From: Streptococcus pseudopneumoniae
GTDB taxonomy: Bacteria > Bacillota > Bacilli > Lactobacillales > Streptococcaceae
Direction of reading: 5' to 3'
DNA length: 32,773 nt
Assembly (NCBI RefSeq): GCF_001074825.1
Contig: NZ_JUPG01000189.1
Location: 1 to 32,773, forward strand
A program made the position numbers and the translations under genes. Numbering within the stretch: position 1 is the first letter of the stretch; the number at the start of each line of letters is the position of its first letter. Shown here piece by piece: positions 7,933 to 16,978 of the stretch. The notes below the pieces were generated by a model that worked only from the letters and a program-made list of their open reading frames with translations, did no database searches and was not told where the DNA came from.

Positions 7933-9708
7933 ATGACTCAAGGGAAAATTACTGCATCTGCAGCAATGCTTAATGTATTGAAAACATGGGGCGTAGACAC
8001 AATCTACGGTATCCCATCAGGAACACTCAGCTCATTGATGGACGCTTTGGCTGAAGACAAAGATATCCGTTTCTTGCAAGTTCGCCACGAAGAAACAGGT
8101 GCTCTTGCAGCGGTTATGCAAGCTAAATTCGGCGGCTCAATCGGGGTTGCAGTTGGTTCAGGTGGTCCAGGTGCGACTCACTTGATTAACGGTGTTTACG
8201 ATGCAGCTATGGATAACACTCCATTCCTAGCAATCCTTGGATCACGTCCAGTTAACGAATTGAACATGGATGCTTTCCAAGAATTGAACCAAAACCCAAT
8301 GTACAACGGTATCGCTGTATACAACAAACGTGTAGCTTACGCTGAGCAATTGCCAAAAGTTATTGACGAAGCTTGCCGTGCTGCAGTTTCTAAAAAAGGT
8401 CCAGCTGTTGTTGAAATCCCAGTAAACTTCGGTTTCCAAGAAATCGACGAAAATTCATACTACGGTTCAGGTTCATACGAACGTTCATTCATCGCTCCTG
8501 CTTTGAACGAAGTTGAAATCAACAAAGCTGTTGAAATCTTGAACAATGCTGAACGTCCAGTTATTTACGCTGGTTACGGTGGTGTGAAAGCTGGTGAAGT
8601 GATCACTGAATTGTCACGTAAAATCAAAGCACCAATCATCACAACTGGTAAAAACTTTGAAGCTTTCGAATGGAACTATGAAGGTTTGACAGGTTCTGCT
8701 TACCGTGTTGGTTGGAAACCAGCCAACGAAGTGGTCTTTGAAGCAGACACAGTTCTTTTCCTTGGTTCAAACTTCCCATTTGCTGAAGTTTACGAAGCAT
8801 TCAAGAATACTGAAAAATTCATCCAAGTGGATATTGACCCTTACAAACTTGGTAAACGTCATGCCCTTGACGCTTCAATCCTTGGTGACGCAGGTCAAGC
8901 AGCTAAAGCTATCCTTGATAAAGTAAACCCAGTTGAATCAACTCCATGGTGGCGTGCAAACGTTAAGAACAACCAAAACTGGCGTGATTACATGAACAAA
9001 CTCGAAGGTAAAACTGAGGGTGAATTGCAATTGTACCAAGTTTACAATGCAATCAACAAACATGCTGATCAAGACGCTATCTACTCAATCGACGTAGGTG
9101 ACACTACTCAAACATCTACTCGTCACCTTCACATGACACCTAAGAACATGTGGCGCACATCTCCACTCTTTGCGACAATGGGTATTGCCCTTCCTGGTGG
9201 TATCGCTGCTAAGAAAGACAATCCAGATCGCCAAGTATGGAACATCATGGGTGATGGAGCATTTAACATGTGCTACCCAGACGTTATCACAAACGTTCAA
9301 TACGACCTTCCAGTTATCAACGTTGTCTTCTCAAATGATAAATATGCCTTCATCAAGGACAAATACGAAGACACAAACAAACACTTGTTTGGTTGTGACT
9401 TCACAAACGCTGACTACGCTAAAATTGCTGAAGCTCAAGGAGCTGTTGGATTTACAGTAAACCGTATCGAAGATATCGATGCAGTTGTTGCAGAAGCTGT
9501 TAAATTGAACAAAGAAGGTAAAACTGTTGTTATCGATGCTCGCATCACTCCACACCGTCCACTTCCAGTAGAAGTACTTGAATTGGATCCAAAACTTCAC
9601 TCAGAAGAAGCAATCAAAGCCTTCAAGGAAAAATACGAAGCAGAAGAACTCGTACCATTCCGTCTCTTCTTGGAAGAAGAAGGTTTGCAATCACGCGCAA
9701 TTAAATAA
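7933..9708 (+). CDS. spxB: pyruvate oxidase SpxB (H2O2-forming)
   Basis: SpxB converts pyruvate, phosphate and O2 to acetyl phosphate, CO2 and H2O2, using TPP and FAD. The 591 residues show the three-domain layout of the TPP-dependent oxidase family: N-terminal pyrimidine-binding domain with RHEE (51-54), central FAD domain (about 185-340), and C-terminal pyrophosphate domain with GDGAFN starting at Gly440. The start ATG has AAGGAGAG about 8 bases upstream. Codon use is strongly biased (CCA, GGT, GAA, AAC, CGT), as in very highly expressed genes, and differs visibly from its neighbours. It stands alone behind a 200-bp leader with two cre-like sites. The cofactor TPP links it to the thi genes of this window. 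Confidence 0.97.
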   Translation: MTQGKITASAAMLNVLKTWGVDTIYGIPSGTLSSLMDALAEDKDIRFLQVRHEETGALAAVMQAKFGGSIGVAVGSGGPGATHLINGVYDAAMDNTPFLAILGSRPVNELNMDAFQELNQNPMYNGIAVYNKRVAYAEQLPKVIDEACRAAVSKKGPAVVEIPVNFGFQEIDENSYYGSGSYERSFIAPALNEVEINKAVEILNNAERPVIYAGYGGVKAGEVITELSRKIKAPIITTGKNFEAFEWNYEGLTGSAYRVGWKPANEVVFEADTVLFLGSNFPFAEVYEAFKNTEKFIQVDIDPYKLGKRHALDASILGDAGQAAKAILDKVNPVESTPWWRANVKNNQNWRDYMNKLEGKTEGELQLYQVYNAINKHADQDAIYSIDVGDTTQTSTRHLHMTPKNMWRTSPLFATMGIALPGGIAAKKDNPDRQVWNIMGDGAFNMCYPDVITNVQYDLPVINVVFSNDKYAFIKDKYEDTNKHLFGCDFTNADYAKIAEAQGAVGFTVNRIEDIDAVVAEAVKLNKEGKTVVIDARITPHRPLPVEVLELDPKLHSEEAIKAFKEKYEAEELVPFRLFLEEEGLQSRAIK

Positions 9709-9724
9709 TTCCTTCGTGGAACTT

Positions 9725-9752
9725 AAAAAGATCGGAGTAATCCGGTCTTTTT
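9725..9752 (+). terminator. terminator after spxB
   Basis: An 11-bp stem with one wobble (9725-9735 with 9742-9752) ends in five T. It lies only 14 bases before the next gene, which has no evident promoter of its own, so that gene probably depends on read-through. Confidence 0.82.
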
Positions 9753-9766
9753 ATGGAGGATAGTAA

Positions 9767-10114
9767 ATGAATTTAAATCAATTAGATATTATCGTTTCAG
9801 ATGTTCCCAAAGCCTGTGCTGACTTGGAGCGTATTTTGGATAAAAAGTCCGATTATGTTGATGACAGTTTTGCTCAGTTTACGATTGGCAGTCACTGTCT
9901 GATGTTGTCCCAAAATCATTTGGTTCCTTTGGAAAACTTTCGGTCAGGAATCATTCTTCATATTGAGGTTGAGGATCTAAATCAGAATTACCAACGTTTA
10001 AAAGAGATCGGTGTCGAGATTTTACACGGTCCTTGTGAAACGGATTGGGGAACAGAGTCCTTATTAGTTAAAGGCCCTGCCGGTCTAGTGATTGATTTTT
10101 ATCGTATGAAATAG
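9767..10114 (+). CDS. VOC-superfamily (glyoxalase/bleomycin-resistance fold) protein, function unknown
   Basis: The 115-residue protein has the beta-alpha-beta-beta-beta layout of the vicinal oxygen chelate fold, with IIVSDVPKACADLERIL near the N-terminus and LLVKGPAGLVIDFYRM at the C-terminus. A complete glyoxalase-type metal triad is not obvious. It may bind a small ligand rather than catalyse. GGAGGA at 9755-9760 serves its ATG. It sits directly behind the spxB terminator, so it may be expressed with spxB at low level. No specific substrate can be given from sequence. Confidence 0.8.
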   Translation: MNLNQLDIIVSDVPKACADLERILDKKSDYVDDSFAQFTIGSHCLMLSQNHLVPLENFRSGIILHIEVEDLNQNYQRLKEIGVEILHGPCETDWGTESLLVKGPAGLVIDFYRMK

Positions 10115-10209
10115 GACATAGTAGAGTTTGATCGCCAACAAAAGTTATAGCATAAGAAGGGATTTATTCACTATTTTTATAAAATTTTCTCCCTACTTTA
10201 TAAGATATT

Positions 10210-10238
10210 AAAAAGAGTTCAATTCGAACTCTTTTTTT
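10210..10238 (+). terminator. terminator upstream of manA
   Basis: An exact 11-bp stem (10210-10220 with 10226-10236) with a 5-base loop ends in seven T. Its T-run leads directly into the extended -10 of the manA promoter. Confidence 0.9.
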
Positions 10239-10246
10239 GCTATAAT
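10238..10246 (+). promoter_or_regulatory. manA promoter, extended -10 TGCTATAAT
   Basis: TGC-TATAAT follows the terminator T-run without a gap. At normal distance the -35 position (10218-10223, TTCAAT) would fall in the terminator loop and is poor, so the promoter relies on the extended -10. Confidence 0.8.
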
Positions 10247-10276
10247 GAGGGGAGAAAAATCAGACAGGAGAATATG

Positions 10277-11221
10277 ATGTCAGAACCATTATTTTTACAA
10301 TCAGTTATGCAAGAAAAAATTTGGGGTGGAACCAAGCTACGTGATGAGTTTGGCTATGATATCCCAAGTGAAAAAATCGGGGAATACTGGGCTATCTCAG
10401 CTCATCCAAATGGTGTCTCTAAAGTTGCCAATGGTCGCTTTGAAGGAACAGATCTAGCTACTTTGTATGCGGAACACCGTGAATTATTTGGCAATCGTCC
10501 AGAACCTGTATTTCCACTCTTGACGAAGATTCTCGATGCCAACGACTGGCTCAGTGTCCAAGTTCACCCAGACGATGCTTATGGACTAGAGCATGAAGGC
10601 GAACTCGGAAAAACAGAATGCTGGTACATCATCGCTGCGGATGAAGGTTCAGAGATTATCTATGGCCACAATGCTAAATCCAAAGAAGAACTCCGCCAGC
10701 AAATCGAGGACAAAAACTGGGATGCCTTGCTGACAAAAGTGCCTGTTAAGGCTGGAGATTTCTTCTATGTACCAAGTGGCACCATGCATGCTATTGGATC
10801 AGGAATTTTGATTCTTGAAACCCAGCAGTCTAGCGATACCACTTACCGTGTCTATGACTTTGACCGCAAGGACGACAAGGGCAACTTGCGTGAACTTCAC
10901 CTTGAAAAATCTATCGATGTTTTGAACATTGGCGAGCCTGCCAATAGCCGTCCTGTGACTGTCAAAGCAGATGATTTGCGTTCCACTCTCCTTGTATCCA
11001 ATGATTTCTTTGCAGTTTACAAGTGGGAAATCACAGGAAAAGTTGACTTCGAAAAGACAGCTGAATACAGCTTGTTTAGTGTCTTGGCTGGTCAAGGTCA
11101 ACTGACTGTTGACGGGAAAAACTATCCAATTCAAAAAGGTAGCCACTTTATCCTACCAAGTGATGTTGAATCTTGGATCTTAGAAGGGCAAGGTCTGGAA
11201 TTGATTGTTAGCCATCCATAA
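10277..11221 (+). CDS. manA: mannose-6-phosphate isomerase, class I (ManA)
   Basis: ManA interconverts mannose 6-phosphate and fructose 6-phosphate, linking mannose from the PTS to glycolysis. It is a zinc cupin enzyme of 314 residues, the usual length of the short Gram-positive form. Predicted zinc ligands are His97 in QVHPDD, Glu114 in KTECWYI and His171 in GTMHAIGSG; Arg191 in TYRVYDFDR is the conserved active-site arginine. Two adjacent ATGs exist. The second (10277) is six bases from AGGAG (10267-10270) and is preferred over 10274. It converges on the NSS transporter gene across a shared terminator. Confidence 0.95.
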   Translation: MSEPLFLQSVMQEKIWGGTKLRDEFGYDIPSEKIGEYWAISAHPNGVSKVANGRFEGTDLATLYAEHRELFGNRPEPVFPLLTKILDANDWLSVQVHPDDAYGLEHEGELGKTECWYIIAADEGSEIIYGHNAKSKEELRQQIEDKNWDALLTKVPVKAGDFFYVPSGTMHAIGSGILILETQQSSDTTYRVYDFDRKDDKGNLRELHLEKSIDVLNIGEPANSRPVTVKADDLRSTLLVSNDFFAVYKWEITGKVDFEKTAEYSLFSVLAGQGQLTVDGKNYPIQKGSHFILPSDVESWILEGQGLELIVSHP

Positions 11222-11226
11222 AAAAG

Positions 11227-11259
11227 AAAGGGCCTGAGTTCACTACTCAAGTCCTTTTT
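11227..11259. terminator. bidirectional terminator between manA and the NSS transporter gene
   Basis: A 13-bp stem with one wobble and one mismatch (starting AAAGGGCCTGAGT, ending ACTCAAGTCCTTT) carries T-runs on both strands. It serves the two convergent genes. Confidence 0.82.
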
Positions 11260-11261
11260 GA

Positions 11262-12602
11262 TTACATAAATTGGGCGATAAAGACCACAATGATGATGAT
11301 TGGAATGATGAAACGAAGAAGGAAGAGCCAGACTTGGAAAAGTCCCTGTTTCCATGCTGTTTCATCAAGATGAAGTTCCTCCATAGCAAGAGCCTTTTTG
11401 AAGATGTAGCCTGTAAAAAGTGAAAGGCAGAGGGCTCCAAATGGCATGAGAAGATTGGAAACCAAGAAGTCCATAGCGTCAAAGAAAGTCTTCTCAAAAA
11501 TGTGAACATCCGCCATGACACCGTAAGACAAGGCTGAAGGAATTCCAAAGACAAAGGTCAAGATTCCTAAAATGGTGCTCCACTTGGTACGCTTGCTGTT
11601 GTCCTGATTGGTGATATTACCCACATTGATTTCCAGCATTACGACAGAAGAAGTGACCGTCGCAAAGAGGAAGAGCAAGAGGAAGAGAATGTAGAAAATG
11701 GTTCCAAAAGTCATCTTATCAAAGAGTTGAGGCAAGACGATAAAGAGCAAGCTCGGCCCCCCTTCAGACTGGATATTGAAGGCTGACATGGCCGGGAAAA
11801 TGGCTAGACCTGCCATGATGGATACCGAGATATTCATGGCTACGATGGAGATTCCTGATTGGACCAGATTGGTTTTCTTGTCCAAGTAGGACGCATAGGT
11901 CAGCATGGCGGTAACCCCTAGTGAGAGGGCAAAGAAAGATTGTCCCAGAGCATAGAGGAGACCAGCACTTGTCAGCTTAGAAAAGTCTGGTTTGAGGAAG
12001 TAAAGAACACCTTCCATGGCATTTGGCAAGCTGAGGGAGCGACCGATGATGACGACAAAGATAATAAAGAGCAGGGGCATCATGACCTTAGAAGCTCTTT
12101 CAATCCCTTTCTGAACACCTCGTGATACAATAAAGATATTCAATAGGATAAAGGCTGCTTGAGCTCCTAGGGCAATGGATGGATTTGAAATGATTGAAGT
12201 AAATAATTGAGCATAATCACTCGTTTCACCAAGTTGGAATAATTTTCCAAACTCAATCCCCAGATAAACCAGAATCCATCCACCGATAACACTGTAGAAA
12301 GATAAGAGAATAAAAAGGGCAAAGGCACCAATCCAACCGATAAAGTTGTACTTACTATTCTTGCCTAGTTTTCCAAATGTTTTAATCCCAGAGACACCAG
12401 CGCTTCGGCCGAGGGCAAATTCAGCTAGCAAAAGAGGGAAACCGATTAGAATAGTGGAAATGAGAAAGACTAATAAAAAGCCTCCTCCACCGTTGGCAGC
12501 AGTCATGTAGGGGAATTTCCAAACAGCTCCAAGTCCGATGGCTGAACCAGCAGATGCTAGGATAAAGCCTAGTTTAGAACCCCATTGCGATTTTTCAGAC
12601 AT
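11262..12602 (-). CDS. neurotransmitter:sodium symporter (NSS/SNF) family transporter
   Basis: This 446-residue protein is a LeuT-fold secondary transporter, expected to import an amino acid or related amine with sodium. TM1 and its loop read GSAIGLGAVWKFPYMTAANG (19-38), unmistakable for the family. About eleven hydrophobic segments are present, as in the shorter bacterial members. At the place of LeuT Asn27, a ligand of sodium site 1, this protein has Ala26, and LeuT Arg30 of the outer gate is Lys29. AGGAG stands seven bases before the ATG on the minus strand. A promoter at 12709-12737 and a structured leader precede it. The substrate is not evident. Confidence 0.92.
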   Translation of the reverse strand: MSEKSQWGSKLGFILASAGSAIGLGAVWKFPYMTAANGGGGFLLVFLISTILIGFPLLLAEFALGRSAGVSGIKTFGKLGKNSKYNFIGWIGAFALFILLSFYSVIGGWILVYLGIEFGKLFQLGETSDYAQLFTSIISNPSIALGAQAAFILLNIFIVSRGVQKGIERASKVMMPLLFIIFVVIIGRSLSLPNAMEGVLYFLKPDFSKLTSAGLLYALGQSFFALSLGVTAMLTYASYLDKKTNLVQSGISIVAMNISVSIMAGLAIFPAMSAFNIQSEGGPSLLFIVLPQLFDKMTFGTIFYILFLLLFLFATVTSSVVMLEINVGNITNQDNSKRTKWSTILGILTFVFGIPSALSYGVMADVHIFEKTFFDAMDFLVSNLLMPFGALCLSLFTGYIFKKALAMEELHLDETAWKQGLFQVWLFLLRFIIPIIIIVVFIAQFM

Positions 12603-12627
12603 AGTTAAACTCCTAAAATTAGTATTA

Positions 12628-12686
12628 CAAAAGAAAAAGCTACTGCCCTTGGCAAATAGCCTTATCAGTACTCAAGATGAGCTTTT
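12628..12686 (-). terminator. terminator-like hairpin in the 5' leader of the NSS transporter gene
   Basis: Within the predicted leader, AAAAGCT (complement of 12680-12686) pairs with AGCTTTT (complement of 12635-12641). Inner helices are TACTG/CAGTA (12666-12670 with 12641-12645) and GGC/GCC around TATTT. The 3' side is followed on the minus strand by TTTTTCTTTTG. It looks like an intrinsic terminator placed before the gene, hence a possible attenuator. No known riboswitch class was recognised. Confidence 0.55.
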
Positions 12687-12708
12687 CTTTTGATTGATAG
12701 ACTTGACT

Positions 12709-12737
12709 ATCCTATCATGTTTTCTAAGGTCTGTCAA
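12709..12737 (-). promoter_or_regulatory. promoter of the NSS transporter gene
   Basis: On the minus strand TTGACA (complement of 12732-12737) and TGATAGGAT ending at 12709 are spaced by 17 bp, giving a -35 and an extended -10. Transcription would start near 12702, leaving a leader of about 100 nt that includes the hairpin. Confidence 0.8.
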
Positions 12738-12798
12738 GAAAACCATTTTCAAGTTTTCACACCTTTCTCAAAAAGTTTAAAAAATCTCACAAAAACGC

Positions 12799-12829
12799 TT
12801 GACTCTGACCTAAGGGGAGGGGGTATACT
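12799..12829 (+). promoter_or_regulatory. MerR-type promoter with 19-bp spacer
   Basis: -35 TTGACT (12799-12804) and -10 TATACT (12824-12829) are 19 bp apart. The spacer, CTGACCTAAGGGGAGGGGG, shows the partly palindromic pattern around a central TA typical of MerR-family operators. The regulator gene starts about 14 bases after the expected transcription start, so it is probably autoactivated. Confidence 0.82.
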
Positions 12830-12849
12830 ATTATTGTAAGGAGGAAATC

Positions 12850-13590
12850 ATGTACCATATAAAAGAAGCTGCGCAGCTTTCGGGTGTCTCTGTCAAGACC
12901 CTGCACCACTACGATAAGATAGAACTTTTGGTTCCTTTAAAGTCGGACAATGGCTATCGAACCTACAGTCAGGATGATTTGGAACGGCTGCAGGTCATTC
13001 TGTATTACAAATATCTAGGTTTTTCTTTAGAAAAAATAGCAGAGCTATTAAAGGAGGAAAGGACAGATCTATTGTCTCATCTGACCAGACAGTTGGACTA
13101 TTTGACTCGAGAAAGGGAACATCTGGATACCTTGATTTCCACCTTGCAGAAAACCATTCAAGAACAAAAAGGAGAAAGAGAAATGAGCATTCAAGAGAAA
13201 TTTGCTGGATTTAACTACCAAGACCATCAAAAATACCACCAAGAGGCGGTAGAGAAATATGGACAAGAAGTCATGGACCAAGCGCTGGAGCGCCAAAAAG
13301 GTCACGAAGATGAGGCTACGGCTGCCTTCAATCAAGTCTTTAAAGCATTGGCACAAAATCTTCAAGCTGGTCTACCGATAACAGCGTCTGAAAACCAAGA
13401 AGAAGCAGCCAAACTCTTGCAAGCCATTCGTACTTATGGATTTGACTGCTCTATTGAGGTCTTTGGTCATATTGGAAAAGGCTATGTCTATAATCCAGAG
13501 TTTAAGGAAAACATTGACAAATTTGGAACAGGAACAGCCCAGTACACATCAGATGTCATTGCCCACTATGTCCAAACTCAGACAAAATAA
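12850..13590 (+). CDS. MerR-family transcriptional regulator, TipA-like with TipAS effector domain
   Basis: The 246-residue protein has a MerR DNA-binding domain (1-70: HIKEAAQLSGVSVKTLHHYD, then DNGYRTYSQDDLERLQ), a coiled-coil dimerisation helix (about 75-110), and a C-terminal TipAS-type domain (112-246). In Streptomyces TipA that domain binds thiopeptides; relatives bind other amphipathic drugs. A second start, ATG 13183 (Met112), is preceded eight bases upstream by AAAAAGGAG, so the effector domain alone (135 residues) might also be made. The gene stands alone between its own promoter and a terminator. No efflux pump adjoins it, so its targets may lie elsewhere. Confidence 0.93.
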   Translation: MYHIKEAAQLSGVSVKTLHHYDKIELLVPLKSDNGYRTYSQDDLERLQVILYYKYLGFSLEKIAELLKEERTDLLSHLTRQLDYLTREREHLDTLISTLQKTIQEQKGEREMSIQEKFAGFNYQDHQKYHQEAVEKYGQEVMDQALERQKGHEDEATAAFNQVFKALAQNLQAGLPITASENQEEAAKLLQAIRTYGFDCSIEVFGHIGKGYVYNPEFKENIDKFGTGTAQYTSDVIAHYVQTQTK

Positions 13591-13617
13591 AATCGGAGGA
13601 GTATTCTTCCGATTTTT
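13589..13617 (+). terminator. terminator after the TipA-like gene
   Basis: AAAATCGGAGG pairs with CTTCCGATTTT (one wobble) around a 6-base loop, followed by T residues at 13613-13617. On the minus strand there is also a T-run, so it may stop the convergent DUF1697 transcript too. Confidence 0.85.
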
Positions 13618-13631
13618 ACTAAATTTAAGTA

Positions 13632-14153
13632 CTACTTGCTTAATAATTTTTCTACCACATTTAGTTTTCGCATGGTCAAATCCACATTGAAAAGCTTTTC
13701 AAGATAGTTAGTATTGAGCTTTTTTCGTTTTGCAGTTCTAGGGAGATAGAGGTAGAGACAGTGGTTACCGACACAAATTTCTTCTTCGCTGTAATCAATT
13801 TTCAATTTGTCTAAAGGGAGGCTTTGAATAGATTCTTGATAAAAAATCACGTGTATACGGTCATAAAGATAGTGTTCTCTAAAAGGGTTTTCTTGGATAA
13901 TGTTTTTAAAAATATCCTTATTCTTAATGATTATTTTGAGATCGGCTCCAATCTTTTTCTTTATTAGAGTATGAACCTGTTCTCGTATTTTTTCTAAGGC
14001 TAAGTTACTTTCAAGAATGATATTACCACTTTGAATATAGGTTCGAACTTGTTGAAAACCAGCTTCTGTCAAGATATCTACTAGATAAGACATTTTAGGG
14101 ATAGCATTTTTTCCATTAGGAGTAACTCCCCTTAACAAGATAATATGTTCCAA
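13632..14153 (-). CDS. DUF1697 family protein
   Basis: The 173-residue protein matches the DUF1697 pattern: an N-terminal LLRGVTPNGKNAIPKMSYL (6-24), then ILTEAGFQQVRTYIQSGNIIL (28-48). Its function is not known. The start codon is TTG (complement of 14151-14153), since no ATG is available there; AAAGGA lies six bases upstream on the minus strand (complement of 14160-14166). It is 48 bp downstream of the flavoprotein gene on the same strand, with no evident terminator between them, so the two are probably co-transcribed. Confidence 0.85.
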   Translation of the reverse strand: MEHIILLRGVTPNGKNAIPKMSYLVDILTEAGFQQVRTYIQSGNIILESNLALEKIREQVHTLIKKKIGADLKIIIKNKDIFKNIIQENPFREHYLYDRIHVIFYQESIQSLPLDKLKIDYSEEEICVGNHCLYLYLPRTAKRKKLNTNYLEKLFNVDLTMRKLNVVEKLLSK

Positions 14154-14201
14154 AGTAGTTCCTTTCTTTTGGGGCTGATTTAGCCATTGAATAATTTAGA
14201 T

Positions 14202-15421
<1,220 letters not shown>

Positions 15422-15432
15422 CAAGAATGCAA

Positions 15433-16278
15433 TTAATCAATTTCATATCCCATCAGCAAACCGCCATCTTCCGCATAAAAACTGCAGAGGCCAGATGTAG
15501 GTAGAATCTTAATGTCCGCTTGTGGGAAGGTTTCGCGGATTCGCTCTGAGAGCTGTTGACAACATTTCTCGTTATTGCGTTGAGCCATGACAATACGGCC
15601 ACCAGCATATCCAGCTTTTATCAACTCTTCATAGGCTGTTTGAACTGATTTCTTTGCTCCTCGTGCTTTTTGTAGCAATTCAAGGGTTCCAGTTTCACTA
15701 GCTTCCCCGACCATACGGATATTTAGAAGGCCAACGACTGTACCGATAAGCTTGCCTAAACGGCCGTTCTTCACCAAGTTATCGACTTTGGCTAGGACAA
15801 AAAGTAACTTGGTTTTTTCTTGATAGGCAGTGATAGCTTCAACTACTTCTTCAAAAGATAAGCCCTGGTCAATCAAGTCATTTAATTTTTCTACGAGCAA
15901 GTCAACTTCCCCACCAGCAGACAAACTATCAATTACATGAATTTTAGTATCAGGATGTTCTTCCAGATAAATATTCTTAGCTAGTTGAGCACTATTGTGG
16001 CTGCCAGAAAGAGTACCCGTGATGGTTACTAGGAAAATGTTTTTGGCACCTTCAAATGCTCGCAAATAATCATCTGGGCTTGGACAAGCTGATTTTGAAG
16101 CTTCTGCAGTTGCATACATGGTTTCCATCATTTGATCAATGTCAAGACTGGCATCATCAACAAAGACCTGATCAGCTACTTGAATGGTTAAGGGGACACT
16201 TACAAAGGTCGTGTCAATAGCTGGTGTTGCCAGCTGACGATAATCACAACCAGAGTCAGCAATAATCTTCCAAGTCAT
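15433..16278 (-). CDS. DegV family fatty-acid-binding protein
   Basis: DegV/FakB proteins bind a fatty acid between two domains; FakB paralogues present it to the kinase FakA for phosphorylation and membrane lipid synthesis. The 281-residue protein has the N-terminal IADSGCDYR (6-14), the TITGTLSGSHNSA stretch near 95-107 with the conserved serine, and VDNLVKNGRLGK near 164-175, all typical. Which fatty acid is bound cannot be read from sequence. GGAG lies seven bases before the ATG on the minus strand. It is divergent from a TetR-like regulator gene, with a 25-bp inverted repeat between them close to its own start. Confidence 0.92.
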   Translation of the reverse strand: MTWKIIADSGCDYRQLATPAIDTTFVSVPLTIQVADQVFVDDASLDIDQMMETMYATAEASKSACPSPDDYLRAFEGAKNIFLVTITGTLSGSHNSAQLAKNIYLEEHPDTKIHVIDSLSAGGEVDLLVEKLNDLIDQGLSFEEVVEAITAYQEKTKLLFVLAKVDNLVKNGRLGKLIGTVVGLLNIRMVGEASETGTLELLQKARGAKKSVQTAYEELIKAGYAGGRIVMAQRNNEKCCQQLSERIRETFPQADIKILPTSGLCSFYAEDGGLLMGYEID

Positions 16279-16291
16279 AGAAATTCTCCAT

Positions 16292-16316
16292 CTTTGTCAG
16301 TTATACATTGACAAAG
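16292..16316. promoter_or_regulatory. inverted repeat, candidate TetR operator
   Basis: CTTTGTCA (16292-16299) and TGACAAAG (16309-16316) form a perfect 8-bp inverted repeat with a 9-bp spacer, GTTATACAT. It lies between the divergent degV-family and TetR genes, 14 bp from the former. Size and position fit a TetR operator controlling degV and possibly its own gene. A further half-site TGACAA occurs near 16380. Confidence 0.6.
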
Positions 16317-16402
16317 GTTCTGTCTTTTTTTACAATTATATCATGAAAGCCCTTGAAACAAAAGCCTCATCCGTCTGTTGTGACAAGTAGAAAGAAAATG
16401 TT

Positions 16403-16960
16403 ATGTCTGAACGTAGAATCTCTGAAAAGTCTCTTGAAAATCTCAGAAAATCAAACCAAGAATCCAATTTATTAACTAGAGAAGCCATCGAAACAGCCCT
16501 CTTGCAACTCTTGGAAAAAAAGGACTTGACCAAGATTAGTATTTCTGAATTGGTCAAACGTGCAGGCGTTTCTCGTGCGGCCTTTTATCGCAATTATGAT
16601 TCCAAAGAAGAAATTTTAGAAAGCGTCTTTAAACGAACTATCCATAATATCATGGAGCAGCTGCATCATTACGATCTAAAGACAGACCTTTATCTGGTAT
16701 GGGTTCACCTTTTCCGGGAGGCAAGAAAGGAAGCCAGAGTGATTCAATTGGCCTTGGATTACCATCTGGAAAAAATCTTTGTCCAAGCCATGCAGGAATT
16801 TCTAGAAAAATACTATGGAAAATCAAAAGGTGTCAGCTCTTATCTTCATTCCTTCTGGAGTTCAGCCATCGTCTCTGTTCTCCTAAAATGGATCAAGGAT
16901 GGCATGAAGGTACCAGCTGAAAAGATTGCGGATTTACGGTTACCATTTTTTAAAAAATAG
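16403..16960 (+). CDS. TetR/AcrR family transcriptional regulator
   Basis: The 185-residue protein has the TetR helix-turn-helix at about 45-64 (ISISELVKRAGVSRAAFYRN) followed by YDSKEEILESVF, preceded by a longer charged N-terminal stretch (1-24). The C-terminal ligand region is short and has a TetR_C-like pattern with a hydrophobic helix near 155-172 (SFWSSAIVSVLLKWIKDG). The ribosome site is weak (AGAAAG about 9 bases before the ATG). It is divergent from the degV-family gene and 18 bp upstream of the dCMP deaminase gene, which has its own strong AAAGGAG. The ligand is unknown. Confidence 0.88.
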   Translation: MSERRISEKSLENLRKSNQESNLLTREAIETALLQLLEKKDLTKISISELVKRAGVSRAAFYRNYDSKEEILESVFKRTIHNIMEQLHHYDLKTDLYLVWVHLFREARKEARVIQLALDYHLEKIFVQAMQEFLEKYYGKSKGVSSYLHSFWSSAIVSVLLKWIKDGMKVPAEKIADLRLPFFKK

Positions 16961-16978
16961 AGAAAAAGGAGAAGAGAT

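Noticed and set aside
10124..10200. Possible structured RNA before manA
   Set aside because: Only a weak partial pairing (ATAAGAAGGGA with TCCCTACTTTAT) was found, with several mismatches; not enough to claim.
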